Of a stretch of DNA of 13,219 bases, positions 7,350 through 13,219 are shown piece by piece; positions within the stretch are counted from its first letter, which is position 1, and every line of letters begins with the position of its first letter. The position numbers were made by a program, and so were the translations under genes. Under the pieces are notes generated by a model. It worked only from the letters and a program-made list of their open reading frames with translations, did no database searches and had not been told where the DNA came from. This stretch comes from an uncultured Collinsella sp. (GTDB lineage Bacteria; Actinomycetota; Coriobacteriia; Coriobacteriales; Coriobacteriaceae), in assembly GCA_902491565.1 (NCBI GenBank), contig CABUIE010000025.1, positions 1 through 13,219 on the forward strand, in the 5' to 3' direction.

Positions 7350-8072
7350 ATGGCTTCAGATGCAAAAAAGATTCTGCTGGTCGAGGATGAGAAGGCAATC
7401 CGTGACGCCGTCGCTGCCTATCTCGAGCGCGAAGGCTACTGGGTTGTGGGCGTCGGCGACGGCCAGTCCGCGATCGAGGAGTTCGAGAAGCATCAGTTCG
7501 ACCTGGTCGTGCTCGACCTTATGCTCCCCAAGATTCCCGGCGAGCGCGTTTGCCGCACCATTCGCGATACCTCGGATGTCCCCATCATCATGCTGACGGC
7601 TAAGGGCGAGATCGAGGACCGTATTATCGGTCTTGAGCTCGGCGCCGACGACTATCTGATTAAGCCGTTCTCGCCGCGCGAGCTCGTCGCCCGCGTTCGC
7701 GCTCTGTTCCGCCGTGCCCATCAGGCCGACGAGCCCGCCGTCGAGGTACTCGACTTCGGCGATCTGGTCATCGATATCTCGGGCCACAAGATCTTGGTCG
7801 AGGGCAAGGAAGTCGATCTGACGGCTTCCGAGTTCAAGCTGCTCACCACGCTTGCCCGCCATCCCGGCCGTGTATATAACCGCATGGAGCTGGTCGAGAA
7901 AGTGCTCGGGTATGACTTTGAGGGCTATGAGCGCACTATCGATAGCCACGTGAAGAATCTTCGCGCCAAGCTGGGCGATGATCCCAAGAAGCCCAAGTGG
8001 CTCTACACCGTCCATGGTGTCGGCTATCGCTTCGAGGCTCCGGCCAAGGCCGATAAGTCGGACGAGAAATAG
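7350..8072 (+). CDS. OmpR/PhoB-family response regulator
   Basis: A 240-residue transcription factor. The receiver domain (7-120) shows the acidic pair Glu12/Asp13, phosphoacceptor Asp56 in VVLDLMLP, Thr83 in MLTA and Lys105 in IKPF. A winged helix-turn-helix domain follows (about 135-228) with the recognition-helix region RTIDSHVKNLRAKLG (195-209) and the wing GVGYRF (224-229). The length is typical of the family. The start is the ATG at 7350, 7 nt after an AGGGGGG ribosome binding site (7336-7342); an in-frame TTG at 7329 lies before that site. The kinase gene starts 11 nt after the stop, so the two form a cognate pair. Its target genes cannot be told from this sequence; the lipoprotein just upstream is a candidate by position only. 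Confidence 0.95.
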   Translation: MASDAKKILLVEDEKAIRDAVAAYLEREGYWVVGVGDGQSAIEEFEKHQFDLVVLDLMLPKIPGERVCRTIRDTSDVPIIMLTAKGEIEDRIIGLELGADDYLIKPFSPRELVARVRALFRRAHQADEPAVEVLDFGDLVIDISGHKILVEGKEVDLTASEFKLLTTLARHPGRVYNRMELVEKVLGYDFEGYERTIDSHVKNLRAKLGDDPKKPKWLYTVHGVGYRFEAPAKADKSDEK

Positions 8073-8083
8073 GGAAATCACAT

Positions 8084-9649
8084 ATGATACCTGCGCGCTT
8101 TGAAATCGGACAAAAGCACAAGCAGGAGAGCGAGGCGGGTTCCAAGGCTAGTTGGAACACGCCTCGTTCCGATTCACGGCCAACGATGAGCTATCCCTCG
8201 CGCATGGCACTTGCTTTTGCTCTGACATCGCTCATGACGGTATTGGTGCTGGTGGGCGTTGTCTCTGTTGTGTGGGGCACAGTCTTTTCGGATTACACAC
8301 GCTCCAATATCGTCGAAATCGCAAATTCCGCTGCCGAGAAGTTGGCAACCTCATATGAGGAAAACGGCTCTTGGACCGCGGGAGAACTGCGCACGGTCGC
8401 AACGTCGAGTTTGGTTTCCGACGATCTGGGCATGCAGGTCGTCAATAAAAAGGGCGTGATCGTTTATGACGATTCCTGGCCCTCGGCAAGCGCCACCGCC
8501 GATGTACGCGAAAACCAGGCTACGACCGACGACACGAGCGGCAAGAGGGCATCGCATAGCCCGGTCTCGTCTGCTCCAACCGACTCCGATAGCGTTGCTA
8601 ACGTCGAGATTGTAACGTCTTCCGGCGAGCATGTCGGACAGGTAAAGCTGTGGGCCATCGGCTCCGACGCTCTGCTCACCAAGGCGGACTCTGCGTTTAG
8701 GGAGAAGACCTTTAACGCCATGGCCCTCGCCGCGGTTGTTGCAATCTGCATTTCGGTCGTTATCGGATCGCTCGTGTCGCGCATGCTCACCAAGCCGATT
8801 CATCGCATCACCAGTACCGCAAAGCAAATCCGTGACGGCGACCTGTCGGCTCGCACGGGACTGCGCGGTGATGACGAGATCGATCAGCTGGGTGAGACCT
8901 TCGATGAGATGGCCACTTCGCTCGAGAAGGATATGAAACACGAGAAGCGCCTGACCTCAGACGTTGCACACGAGCTTCGCACGCCGCTTATGGCCATGCT
9001 CGCAACGGTCGAGGCCATGCAGGATGGCGTGTATCCCACCGACGATGAGCATTTGGAGACCGTTGCTTCCGAGACGCGTCGCCTGGCTCGTCTGGTGCAG
9101 CAGATGCTCGACCTGTCGCGCACGGAAAACAGCACGGCTCCGCTCAACCTTGAGCCGGTGGACATGGTTCCTTTCGTGCGTTCCATCGTCAATGCCCAGG
9201 AGCGCCTGTTTGTCGACCGCGATCTGCGCCTGCGTTTTGCGGACGAGACCCAGGGTCACGACGATGTCGTCGAGGCCGATCCCGACATGATCACGCAATG
9301 TGTTATCAACCTCATGAGCAACGCCATGCGCTACACCCCCGAGGGCGGTTGGGTCGTGGTGTCGGTGCTCAGTGACCGCAAGCACGTCAGCATTGCCGTT
9401 TCTGATACCGGCATCGGTATTGCCAAGGACGATCTGTCGCGCATCTTCGGGCGGTTTTGGCGCGCCGATGCCAGCCGCGCCCGCGAAGCTGGCGGCCTGG
9501 GCGTTGGCCTCGCCGTGACCAAGCAGATCGTCGAGCGTCACCATGGCTACATATCCGTGGAGTCGGAGCTTGGAAAGGGTACGACTTTTACAATTCATCT
9601 GCCCCGCGAGCACACGGCGGACGCGGCATCTACTACAATGGAGCACTAG
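8084..9649 (+). CDS. Membrane sensor histidine kinase (HAMP-HisKA-HATPase)
   Basis: A 521-residue sensor that phosphorylates the preceding regulator. After a polar N-terminal extension (1-38), a membrane helix (about 41-64) leads to an extracytoplasmic sensor region (65-210), a second helix (211-231), a HAMP linker (232-284), and the HisKA domain with His296 in VAHELRTPL. The ATPase domain has the N box with Asn413, DTGIG (441-445), the F box IFGRFWRAD and GGLGVGLAV (470-478). All key residues are present. The sensor region contains a low-complexity Ser/Thr/Asp stretch (about 133-172), an odd insertion within it. The first ATG (8084) has only a weak AGGGAAA site; ATG 8186 (residue 35), just before the first membrane helix, is an alternative start. 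The signal sensed is unknown. Confidence 0.94.
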   Translation: MIPARFEIGQKHKQESEAGSKASWNTPRSDSRPTMSYPSRMALAFALTSLMTVLVLVGVVSVVWGTVFSDYTRSNIVEIANSAAEKLATSYEENGSWTAGELRTVATSSLVSDDLGMQVVNKKGVIVYDDSWPSASATADVRENQATTDDTSGKRASHSPVSSAPTDSDSVANVEIVTSSGEHVGQVKLWAIGSDALLTKADSAFREKTFNAMALAAVVAICISVVIGSLVSRMLTKPIHRITSTAKQIRDGDLSARTGLRGDDEIDQLGETFDEMATSLEKDMKHEKRLTSDVAHELRTPLMAMLATVEAMQDGVYPTDDEHLETVASETRRLARLVQQMLDLSRTENSTAPLNLEPVDMVPFVRSIVNAQERLFVDRDLRLRFADETQGHDDVVEADPDMITQCVINLMSNAMRYTPEGGWVVVSVLSDRKHVSIAVSDTGIGIAKDDLSRIFGRFWRADASRAREAGGLGVGLAVTKQIVERHHGYISVESELGKGTTFTIHLPREHTADAASTTMEH

Positions 9650-9707
9650 CTTTTCGCTATTCGGTGAAGGAGGGGCCGCGTCCCTGCCGCTCCGAGTTTG
9701 CGAAAAC

Positions 9708-9727
9708 ATGCGGGAAAGAACCCGCAT
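9708..9727. terminator. Short hairpin between the kinase gene and purC
   Basis: ATGCGGG (9708-9714) and CCCGCAT (9721-9727) form a 7-bp stem around a six-base A-rich loop, followed by TTCTGTCG, not a real T tract. It stands 31 bases before purC and may act as a weak terminator or mRNA-end structure. No clear promoter for purC is seen. Confidence 0.35.
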
Positions 9728-9758
9728 TTCTGTCGTATTTAGGTAAGGAGTGACTCAC

Positions 9759-10646
9759 GTGACAACGATGGAGCGTCGTCCGGATTCCCGTGGCAAGGTT
9801 CGTGATATTTACGATGCCGGTGAAAACCTGCTGATGGTCGCCACCGACCGCATTTCTGCGTTCGACTTCATTCTTCCCGACGAGATTCCGTTTAAGGGAG
9901 AGGTACTCAATCGCATCTCGGCATTCTGGTTCGATAAGTTTGCCGACATCGTCCCCAACCATCTCGTTTCCATCGACCCGGCGGATTTCCCCGAGGAGTT
10001 TGCTGAGTATCGTGACTACCTCGCTGGCCGCGCCATGCTGGTTAAGAAGGCCCAGACGATTCCTATCGAGTGCATCGTCCGCGGCTATCTGACCGGTTCG
10101 GGCAAGAAGACCTACGACGAGAACGGCACCGTCTGCGGCATCCAGCTGCCTGAGGGCCTGACCGAGGCTTCCAAGCTTCCTGAGCCGCTGTTCACGCCGT
10201 CCACGAAGGCCGAGATCGGTGACCACGACGAGAATATCTCGTTCGAGCGTTGCTGCGAGATCGTGGGCGAGGACATCGCCACGCAGATTCGCGACCTTTC
10301 CCTCAAGATCTACAAGGCTGCCGCCGAGTACGCCGCGACCCGTGGCATCATCATTGCCGACACCAAGTTCGAGTTTGGTGTCATCGATGGCAAGGTCACG
10401 CTGATCGACGAGTGTCTCACGCCCGACTCCAGTCGTTTCTGGCCTGCTGCCAGCTACGAGGAGGGCAAGATCCAGCCTAGCTACGACAAGCAATTCGTCC
10501 GCAATTGGCTCAAGGCCAACTGGGATATGACGGGGGAGACCCCGCACCTGCCCGCCGAGGTCATCGATGGCACGTCCGAGCGCTATCGCGAGGCCTTCCA
10601 GATCATCACGGGCTCCCAGTTCACAAGCATGAAGGAGAACGCATAA
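9759..10646 (+). CDS. purC: Phosphoribosylaminoimidazole-succinocarboxamide (SAICAR) synthase
   Basis: A 295-residue cytosolic ATP-dependent ligase that joins CAIR and aspartate to give SAICAR, the substrate of PurB. Visible motifs: GKVRDIYD near the N-terminus, MVATDRISAFD, the PFKGEVLNRIS stretch, IECIVRGYLTGSGKK, EPLFTPSTKAE, and DECLTPDSSRFW near the C-terminus. The length fits the longer (about 300-residue) PurC type and not the 237-residue E. coli type. Start choice: AAGGAG (9745-9750) is 8 nt before the GTG at 9759; a GTG at 9750 overlaps this site and an ATG at 9768 is 17 nt away, so GTG 9759 fits best. The next gene begins directly after the stop, so it is co-transcribed with a membrane protein. 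Confidence 0.96.
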   Translation: MTTMERRPDSRGKVRDIYDAGENLLMVATDRISAFDFILPDEIPFKGEVLNRISAFWFDKFADIVPNHLVSIDPADFPEEFAEYRDYLAGRAMLVKKAQTIPIECIVRGYLTGSGKKTYDENGTVCGIQLPEGLTEASKLPEPLFTPSTKAEIGDHDENISFERCCEIVGEDIATQIRDLSLKIYKAAAEYAATRGIIIADTKFEFGVIDGKVTLIDECLTPDSSRFWPAASYEEGKIQPSYDKQFVRNWLKANWDMTGETPHLPAEVIDGTSERYREAFQIITGSQFTSMKENA

Positions 10647-11222
10647 GTGAGTACCCGTAGCGCCACGAACAAGCGCACGCAATCCCACGAAGTTACCGGG
10701 GTTGCGCGCAAGTCTGCCGCATCTGCTAAGCCCGCCCGCCAAGCAGCGAGCTCCGTTCGCGTCGTGCCGGCTTCGTCTAAGGCACGCCGCAAAGAGCTCG
10801 AGAAGGGCGAGAACCTCGAGGGCCTCTCTAAAGAGGAGAAGCGCGCCCGCAAGGCTAAGCAGCGCGCCAAGGAGGACCGCATCTATACGGTGTCGAATAT
10901 CCTCCTCAAGCAGGACGAGGACTACACCAAGCGCCGTCGCATCTGGTGGATTGTGCTCGCCATTGGCATGGTGCTCGTCGTGGCAATTTGGGCCTCGCTG
11001 TACTTCGCTCCCGCTGGCATGGTGTCCAGCCCTGTCCAGATGGTCGGCATTGTTTTGTCCTACGTCATCATTTTGGGCGACTTTATCTATGACTTCGCTC
11101 GTATTCGTCCCTTGCGCAACATGTACCGCGCGCAGGCCGAGGGCATGTCCGAGAACAAGCTCAACGCTCTTATTGAGCGCGCGGCTGCCGAGGAGGACAA
11201 GAAGGACTCCAAGAAGAAGTAG
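10647..11222 (+). CDS. Small basic membrane protein with two TM segments
   Basis: A 191-residue protein I do not recognise. Residues 1-97 are polar and strongly basic, with Ala/Ser/Lys/Arg-rich low complexity and a likely helical EKRARKAKQRAKE run (63-76). Two hydrophobic segments (about 99-120 and 131-148) are separated by a short APAGMVSSP loop, and a charged tail ending in KKDSKKK follows, so both ends are probably cytoplasmic. It starts with GTG immediately after the purC stop codon; AAGGAG (10632-10637) inside the end of purC lies 9 nt before it. This suggests translation coupled to purC, but nothing links its job to purines. A strong terminator follows. A positively charged N-tail could bind RNA, DNA or ribosomes; that is speculation. 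Confidence 0.82.
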   Translation: MSTRSATNKRTQSHEVTGVARKSAASAKPARQAASSVRVVPASSKARRKELEKGENLEGLSKEEKRARKAKQRAKEDRIYTVSNILLKQDEDYTKRRRIWWIVLAIGMVLVVAIWASLYFAPAGMVSSPVQMVGIVLSYVIILGDFIYDFARIRPLRNMYRAQAEGMSENKLNALIERAAAEEDKKDSKKK

Positions 11223-11225
11223 CGT

Positions 11226-11255
11226 TTGCATACATACTTATCGCTAAGATATAAG
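11226..11255 (+). promoter_or_regulatory. Possible promoter for the aminopeptidase gene
   Basis: TTGCAT (11226-11231), an 18-bp spacer and TATAAG (11250-11255) lie between the membrane protein and the aminopeptidase. The start site would fall inside the upstream operon's terminator stem, an overlap that would leave only part of the hairpin in the new transcript. Confidence 0.35.
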
Positions 11256-11283
11256 GCGCGTCGTTTTTGCGGCGCGCCTTTTT
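11253..11283 (+). terminator. Rho-independent terminator of the purC operon
   Basis: An 11-bp GC-rich stem (11253-11263 with 11270-11280, one T-G pair) closes the loop TTTTTG and ends in five T (11279-11283). It lies 30 bases after the membrane protein stop. Confidence 0.9.
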
Positions 11284-11311
11284 ACTGTTCTATAGATAGA
11301 TGGAGTGGCAC

Positions 11312-12592
11312 ATGATTCGAGCTGCCCTGACGGTCGAAGAGGCTCTGGAGGGCATGAAGGCCCTGGAGCCCAAGATTAAAAACTACGCGCGCCTGGTCGT
11401 CCGCAAGGGCGTAAACGTCAAGCCCGGCCAGGAGGTCGTCGTTCAGTCTCCGGTCGAGTGCGCGCCGTTTGCGCGCGTGGTGGTCGCGGAGGCCTATGCT
11501 GCCGGCGCCGGCCACGTGACGGTCATTTGGGCCGATGATGCCGTGACGAGGCTCACGTACGAGCATGTCGAGAAAAGCTATTTTGAGCAGACGCCCGAGT
11601 GGAAGCGCATGCAGCTGGATTCCTTGGCCCAGGATGGTGCCTGCTTTGTCTTTATCGAGGGTGCGGATCCTGCGGCCCTCAAGGGCATCGATCCAGCCAA
11701 GCCGGCCGCGGCATCAAAGGCGAGGAATACGCAGTGCAAAGTTTTCCGCCGTGGACTGGATTACAACATCAATCCGTGGTGCATCGCCGGCGCTCCGGTC
11801 GTGGCTTGGGCGCACGAGGTGTTCCCGGGAGACGCCGATGAGGTTGCAATCTATAAGCTGTGGAATGCGATTCTGCACACCGCGCGCGCCGATGGCCAGG
11901 ACCCAGAGAGCGACTGGGAACTCCATGACGCCGCATTCGAAAAGAACCTGCGTTTCCTGAACGACAATCGTTTCGACTACCTGCATTACAACGCGGCAAA
12001 TGGAACCGATCTGACGATTGGCATGACGAAAGGCCACGAGTGGGCCGGCGGCAAGGGCAAGACGCCCGATGGGCACCCCTTCTTCCCCAACATTCCCACC
12101 GAGGAAGTCTTCACTTCGCCCGATCGCATGCGCGCCGACGGTATCGTGTACTCGGCCATGCCGCTCATCCATCACGGCAATAAGGTCGAAGATTTTTGGA
12201 TTAAGTTCGAGGGCGGCCGCGTGGTGGACTACGACGCCCGCGTGGGCAAGGCAACGCTCGCAAGTATCATCGATACTGACGAGGGCGCTGCTCACCTGGG
12301 AGAGGTCGCGCTCATTTCCAAGAACACGCCGATCCGCGAAAGTGGTGTTCTGTTCTACGATACGCTCTATGACGAGAACGCTAGCTGCCATCTCGCGCTA
12401 GGTGTCGGTTTCCCCGAATGCATCGAGGGTGGGTATGACATGTCCAAGGAGGAGCTCCTGGAGCATGGCGTTAACGTCTCGAGCACGCACGTCGATTTTA
12501 TGATCGGCACGGACGACATCGATATTACGGGCATTACGCCTGATGGACGTGAAGTTGTGATTTTCCAGAACGGCCAATGGAGTTGGGAATAG
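11312..12592 (+). CDS. M29-family metallo-aminopeptidase
   Basis: A 426-residue cytosolic aminopeptidase of the M29 family (thermophilic aminopeptidase, AmpS/PepS type), which removes N-terminal residues from peptides using two metal ions. NYARLVVRKGVNVKPGQEV near the N-terminus is typical. By comparison with the family, likely metal ligands are Glu265 (PTEEVFTSP), Glu331 (HLGEVAL), His360 (CHLALG), His393 and Asp395 (THVDF). The residue seven positions after His360, a catalytic Tyr in the enzymes I recall, is Phe367 here. The start is ATG 11312, with GGAG (11302-11305) 6 nt upstream; an ATG at 11300 would overlap this site. It stands between two transcription signals and appears monocistronic, and its 3' end contains the -35 box of tRNA-Lys. 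Confidence 0.93.
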   Translation: MIRAALTVEEALEGMKALEPKIKNYARLVVRKGVNVKPGQEVVVQSPVECAPFARVVVAEAYAAGAGHVTVIWADDAVTRLTYEHVEKSYFEQTPEWKRMQLDSLAQDGACFVFIEGADPAALKGIDPAKPAAASKARNTQCKVFRRGLDYNINPWCIAGAPVVAWAHEVFPGDADEVAIYKLWNAILHTARADGQDPESDWELHDAAFEKNLRFLNDNRFDYLHYNAANGTDLTIGMTKGHEWAGGKGKTPDGHPFFPNIPTEEVFTSPDRMRADGIVYSAMPLIHHGNKVEDFWIKFEGGRVVDYDARVGKATLASIIDTDEGAAHLGEVALISKNTPIRESGVLFYDTLYDENASCHLALGVGFPECIEGGYDMSKEELLEHGVNVSSTHVDFMIGTDDIDITGITPDGREVVIFQNGQWSWE

Positions 12593-12611
12593 TCCCAGAC
12601 CGTGGTACAAT
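12583..12611 (+). promoter_or_regulatory. Promoter of tRNA-Lys
   Basis: TTGGGA (12583-12588), a 17-bp spacer and TACAAT (12606-12611) precede the tRNA by 9 bases. The -35 box lies in the last codons of the aminopeptidase gene, so the promoter overlaps coding sequence. Confidence 0.65.
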
Positions 12612-12620
12612 GCCACCCGC

Positions 12621-12696
12621 GGGCCGTTAGCTCAGCTGGCAGAGCAGGGGACTTTTAATCCCAAGGTCCAGGGTTCGAACCCCTGACGGCCCACCA
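12621..12696 (+). tRNA. tRNA-Lys (anticodon TTT)
   Basis: The acceptor stem GGGCCGT pairs with ACGGCCC (12686-12692), followed by discriminator A and encoded CCA (12694-12696). The anticodon loop CTTTTAA gives anticodon TTT (12654-12656), reading AAA and AAG lysine codons. The T arm is CAGGG-TTCGAAC-CCCTG. The 19 bases 12677-12695 are repeated exactly at 12853-12871. Confidence 0.97.
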
Positions 12697-12705
12697 TAGA
12701 AAAGA

Positions 12706-12735
12706 AAGCGATCGACTCCGGTTGGTCGCTTTTTT
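12706..12735 (+). terminator. Rho-independent terminator of tRNA-Lys
   Basis: An 11-bp stem with two G-T pairs (12706-12716 with 12721-12731), loop TCCG, and six T (12730-12735), beginning 9 nt after the CCA. A second terminator of the same design lies at 12884-12914. Confidence 0.9.
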
Positions 12736-12745
12736 GTTGCCGCGA

Positions 12746-12871
12746 CATGGGTTCAAACCCGTCGGGGCGCGGAGCTGAGTAAACGCGTGAGCGTTTGCCA
12801 GCGCAGCGCGCAAGGCGAGAAAGCGCCGCAGCGGCCGCCTGCGAAGCAGGCTGAACCCCTGACGGCCCACC
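12746..12871 (+). repeat. tRNA-Lys-associated hairpin-rich element ending in a tRNA 3'-end copy
   Basis: After the terminator comes a T-arm-like palindrome, GGGTTCAAACCC (12749-12760), then AAACGC/GCGTTT with a GTGA loop (12781-12796), a GGCG/CGCC hairpin (12814-12827), and GCCTGC/GCAGGC with a GAA loop (12837-12851). The element ends in an exact 19-nt copy of the tRNA-Lys 3' end (12853-12871); the following bases read CCA instead of the tRNA's final A. GGGTTCA (12749-12755) is inverted-complementary to TGAACCC (12852-12858). The same layout and the AAACGC/GCGTTT stem occur behind tRNA-Gly. No coding sequence is supported. Confidence 0.75.
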
Positions 12872-12883
12872 CAAAGATTGCCG

Positions 12884-12914
12884 AGACGGTCAACTTCGGT
12901 TGGCCGTCTTTTTT
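12884..12914 (+). terminator. Second terminator behind the copied tRNA-Lys 3' end
   Basis: An 11-bp stem (12884-12894 with 12899-12909, one G-T pair) with a TTCG loop and six T (12909-12914). It stands 10 nt after the copied tRNA end, just as the first terminator stands behind the real tRNA. Three stem pairs differ from the first terminator by changes in both partners, so pairing is retained. Confidence 0.88.
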
Positions 12915-12924
12915 GTCGCCCTTT

Positions 12925-12941
12925 CATGGGTTCGAACCCGT
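12925..12941. repeat. Second T-arm-like sequence at the tRNA-Lys locus
   Basis: CATGGGTTCGAACCCGT resembles CATGGGTTCAAACCCGT at 12746-12762, with one difference. Both lie 11 nt after the last T of a terminator. No further hairpin core follows this copy. Confidence 0.75.
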
Positions 12942-13219
12942 ATCTGTCTATATATAAGAACGCTTGGCGAACAAAACCTGCCTTTTACCGATGGGAGACA
13001 AATGGCTGATGCCTTTGGAGTAAAGTAGCGCTCCAGAGATGACCGATGTCTCAATACTCATAAAACAGCTGGTCATCGCCAATATCAGAAGCCAATGCAT
13101 CAGTTTTAACCTCAGTGATGCGACTGAGGGACCTATTCATTTGTGAACAAAATATGGAGTGCGCGATTCCCGCCCCCGGGGCCCCTCCGGTCTGGCAATA
13201 TATCTCCTTGCCGCGCGGC
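12942..13219. other. Noncoding stretch with short hairpins, no gene identified
   Basis: No credible coding sequence is seen on either strand. The base composition is lower in G+C than the genes, except for a G/C run at 13170-13190. Short inverted pairs occur: TGGAG/CTCCA (13016-13035), GATGACC/GGTCATC (13038-13077), CCTCAGT/ACTGAGG (13110-13129, six-base loop) and GGCAA/TTGCC (13194-13212). They could belong to an unannotated RNA or be chance. The window edge cuts the region. Confidence 0.4.

Noticed and set aside
7356..8081. 241-codon open frame antisense to the response regulator
   Set aside because: Fully overlaps a regulator with all catalytic residues; no start signal and no domain.
9657..11231. 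524-codon open frame on the minus strand across purC and the membrane protein
   Set aside because: Antisense to two supported genes; the product is a run of Leu/Val/Ala/Arg-rich sequence without motifs, as expected of a shadow frame.
12632..12927. Minus-strand frames across tRNA-Lys (products with VRGSNPGPWD)
   Set aside because: The motif is a known artefact of translating tRNA antisense; no independent coding evidence.
13051..13140. 29-codon minus-strand frame starting at 13140
   Set aside because: No ribosome binding site before the ATG, too short to judge, and it overlaps the short inverted pairs. Left as noncoding.
12960..13219. T-box riboswitch for a downstream gene
   Set aside because: No TGGA-type antiterminator bulge with the expected flanks and no terminator could be found.

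Overview
The window looks like chromosome from a Gram-positive, GC-rich gut actinobacterium of the class Coriobacteriia, most likely Collinsella or a close relative. This is inferred from the G+C-rich codon use, the LPxTG-anchored thioester adhesin, the Tat lipoprotein, and the small TSCPD protein. No rRNA or species marker is present, so the genus is a judgement and not a proof.

Left part (1-3745): one very large gene on the minus strand encodes a sortase-anchored surface adhesin. It has a signal peptide, a Cys-Gln thioester domain, about six CnaB-like domains, a distinct C-terminal ectodomain and an LPATG signal. A roughly 300-base intergenic region follows.

Middle part (3746-11222), all on the plus strand: tRNA-Gly(CCC) with a strong terminator; a repeat-rich noncoding stretch; purB (adenylosuccinate lyase); a coupled pair of a four-cysteine TSCPD protein and a Tat lipoprotein of unknown function; an OmpR-type response regulator with its histidine kinase; purC (SAICAR synthase); and a small two-TM membrane protein that begins directly after the purC stop, ended by a terminator. 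PurC and PurB catalyse consecutive steps of IMP synthesis (PurC makes SAICAR, PurB cleaves it), and PurB also acts in AMP synthesis. Here they are about 4 kb apart, separated by the lipoprotein and two-component genes.

Right part (11226-13219): an M29 metallo-aminopeptidase, tRNA-Lys(UUU) with its terminator, a second repeat-rich noncoding stretch, and about 280 bases with short hairpins but no convincing gene.

The most unusual feature is what follows the two tRNA genes. Behind each tRNA there is the gene's own terminator, then a T-arm-like sequence, then a GC-rich run of small hairpins, then a fresh copy of that same tRNA's 3' end (18 nt exact for Gly, 19 nt exact for Lys). At the Gly locus the 3' end is copied twice; at the Lys locus the terminator is copied too, with compensatory stem changes. 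The hairpin cores at the two loci resemble each other although the tRNAs differ. This suggests a family of short noncoding elements associated with tRNA 3' ends. Mobility and function are inference; only the sequence structure is seen.
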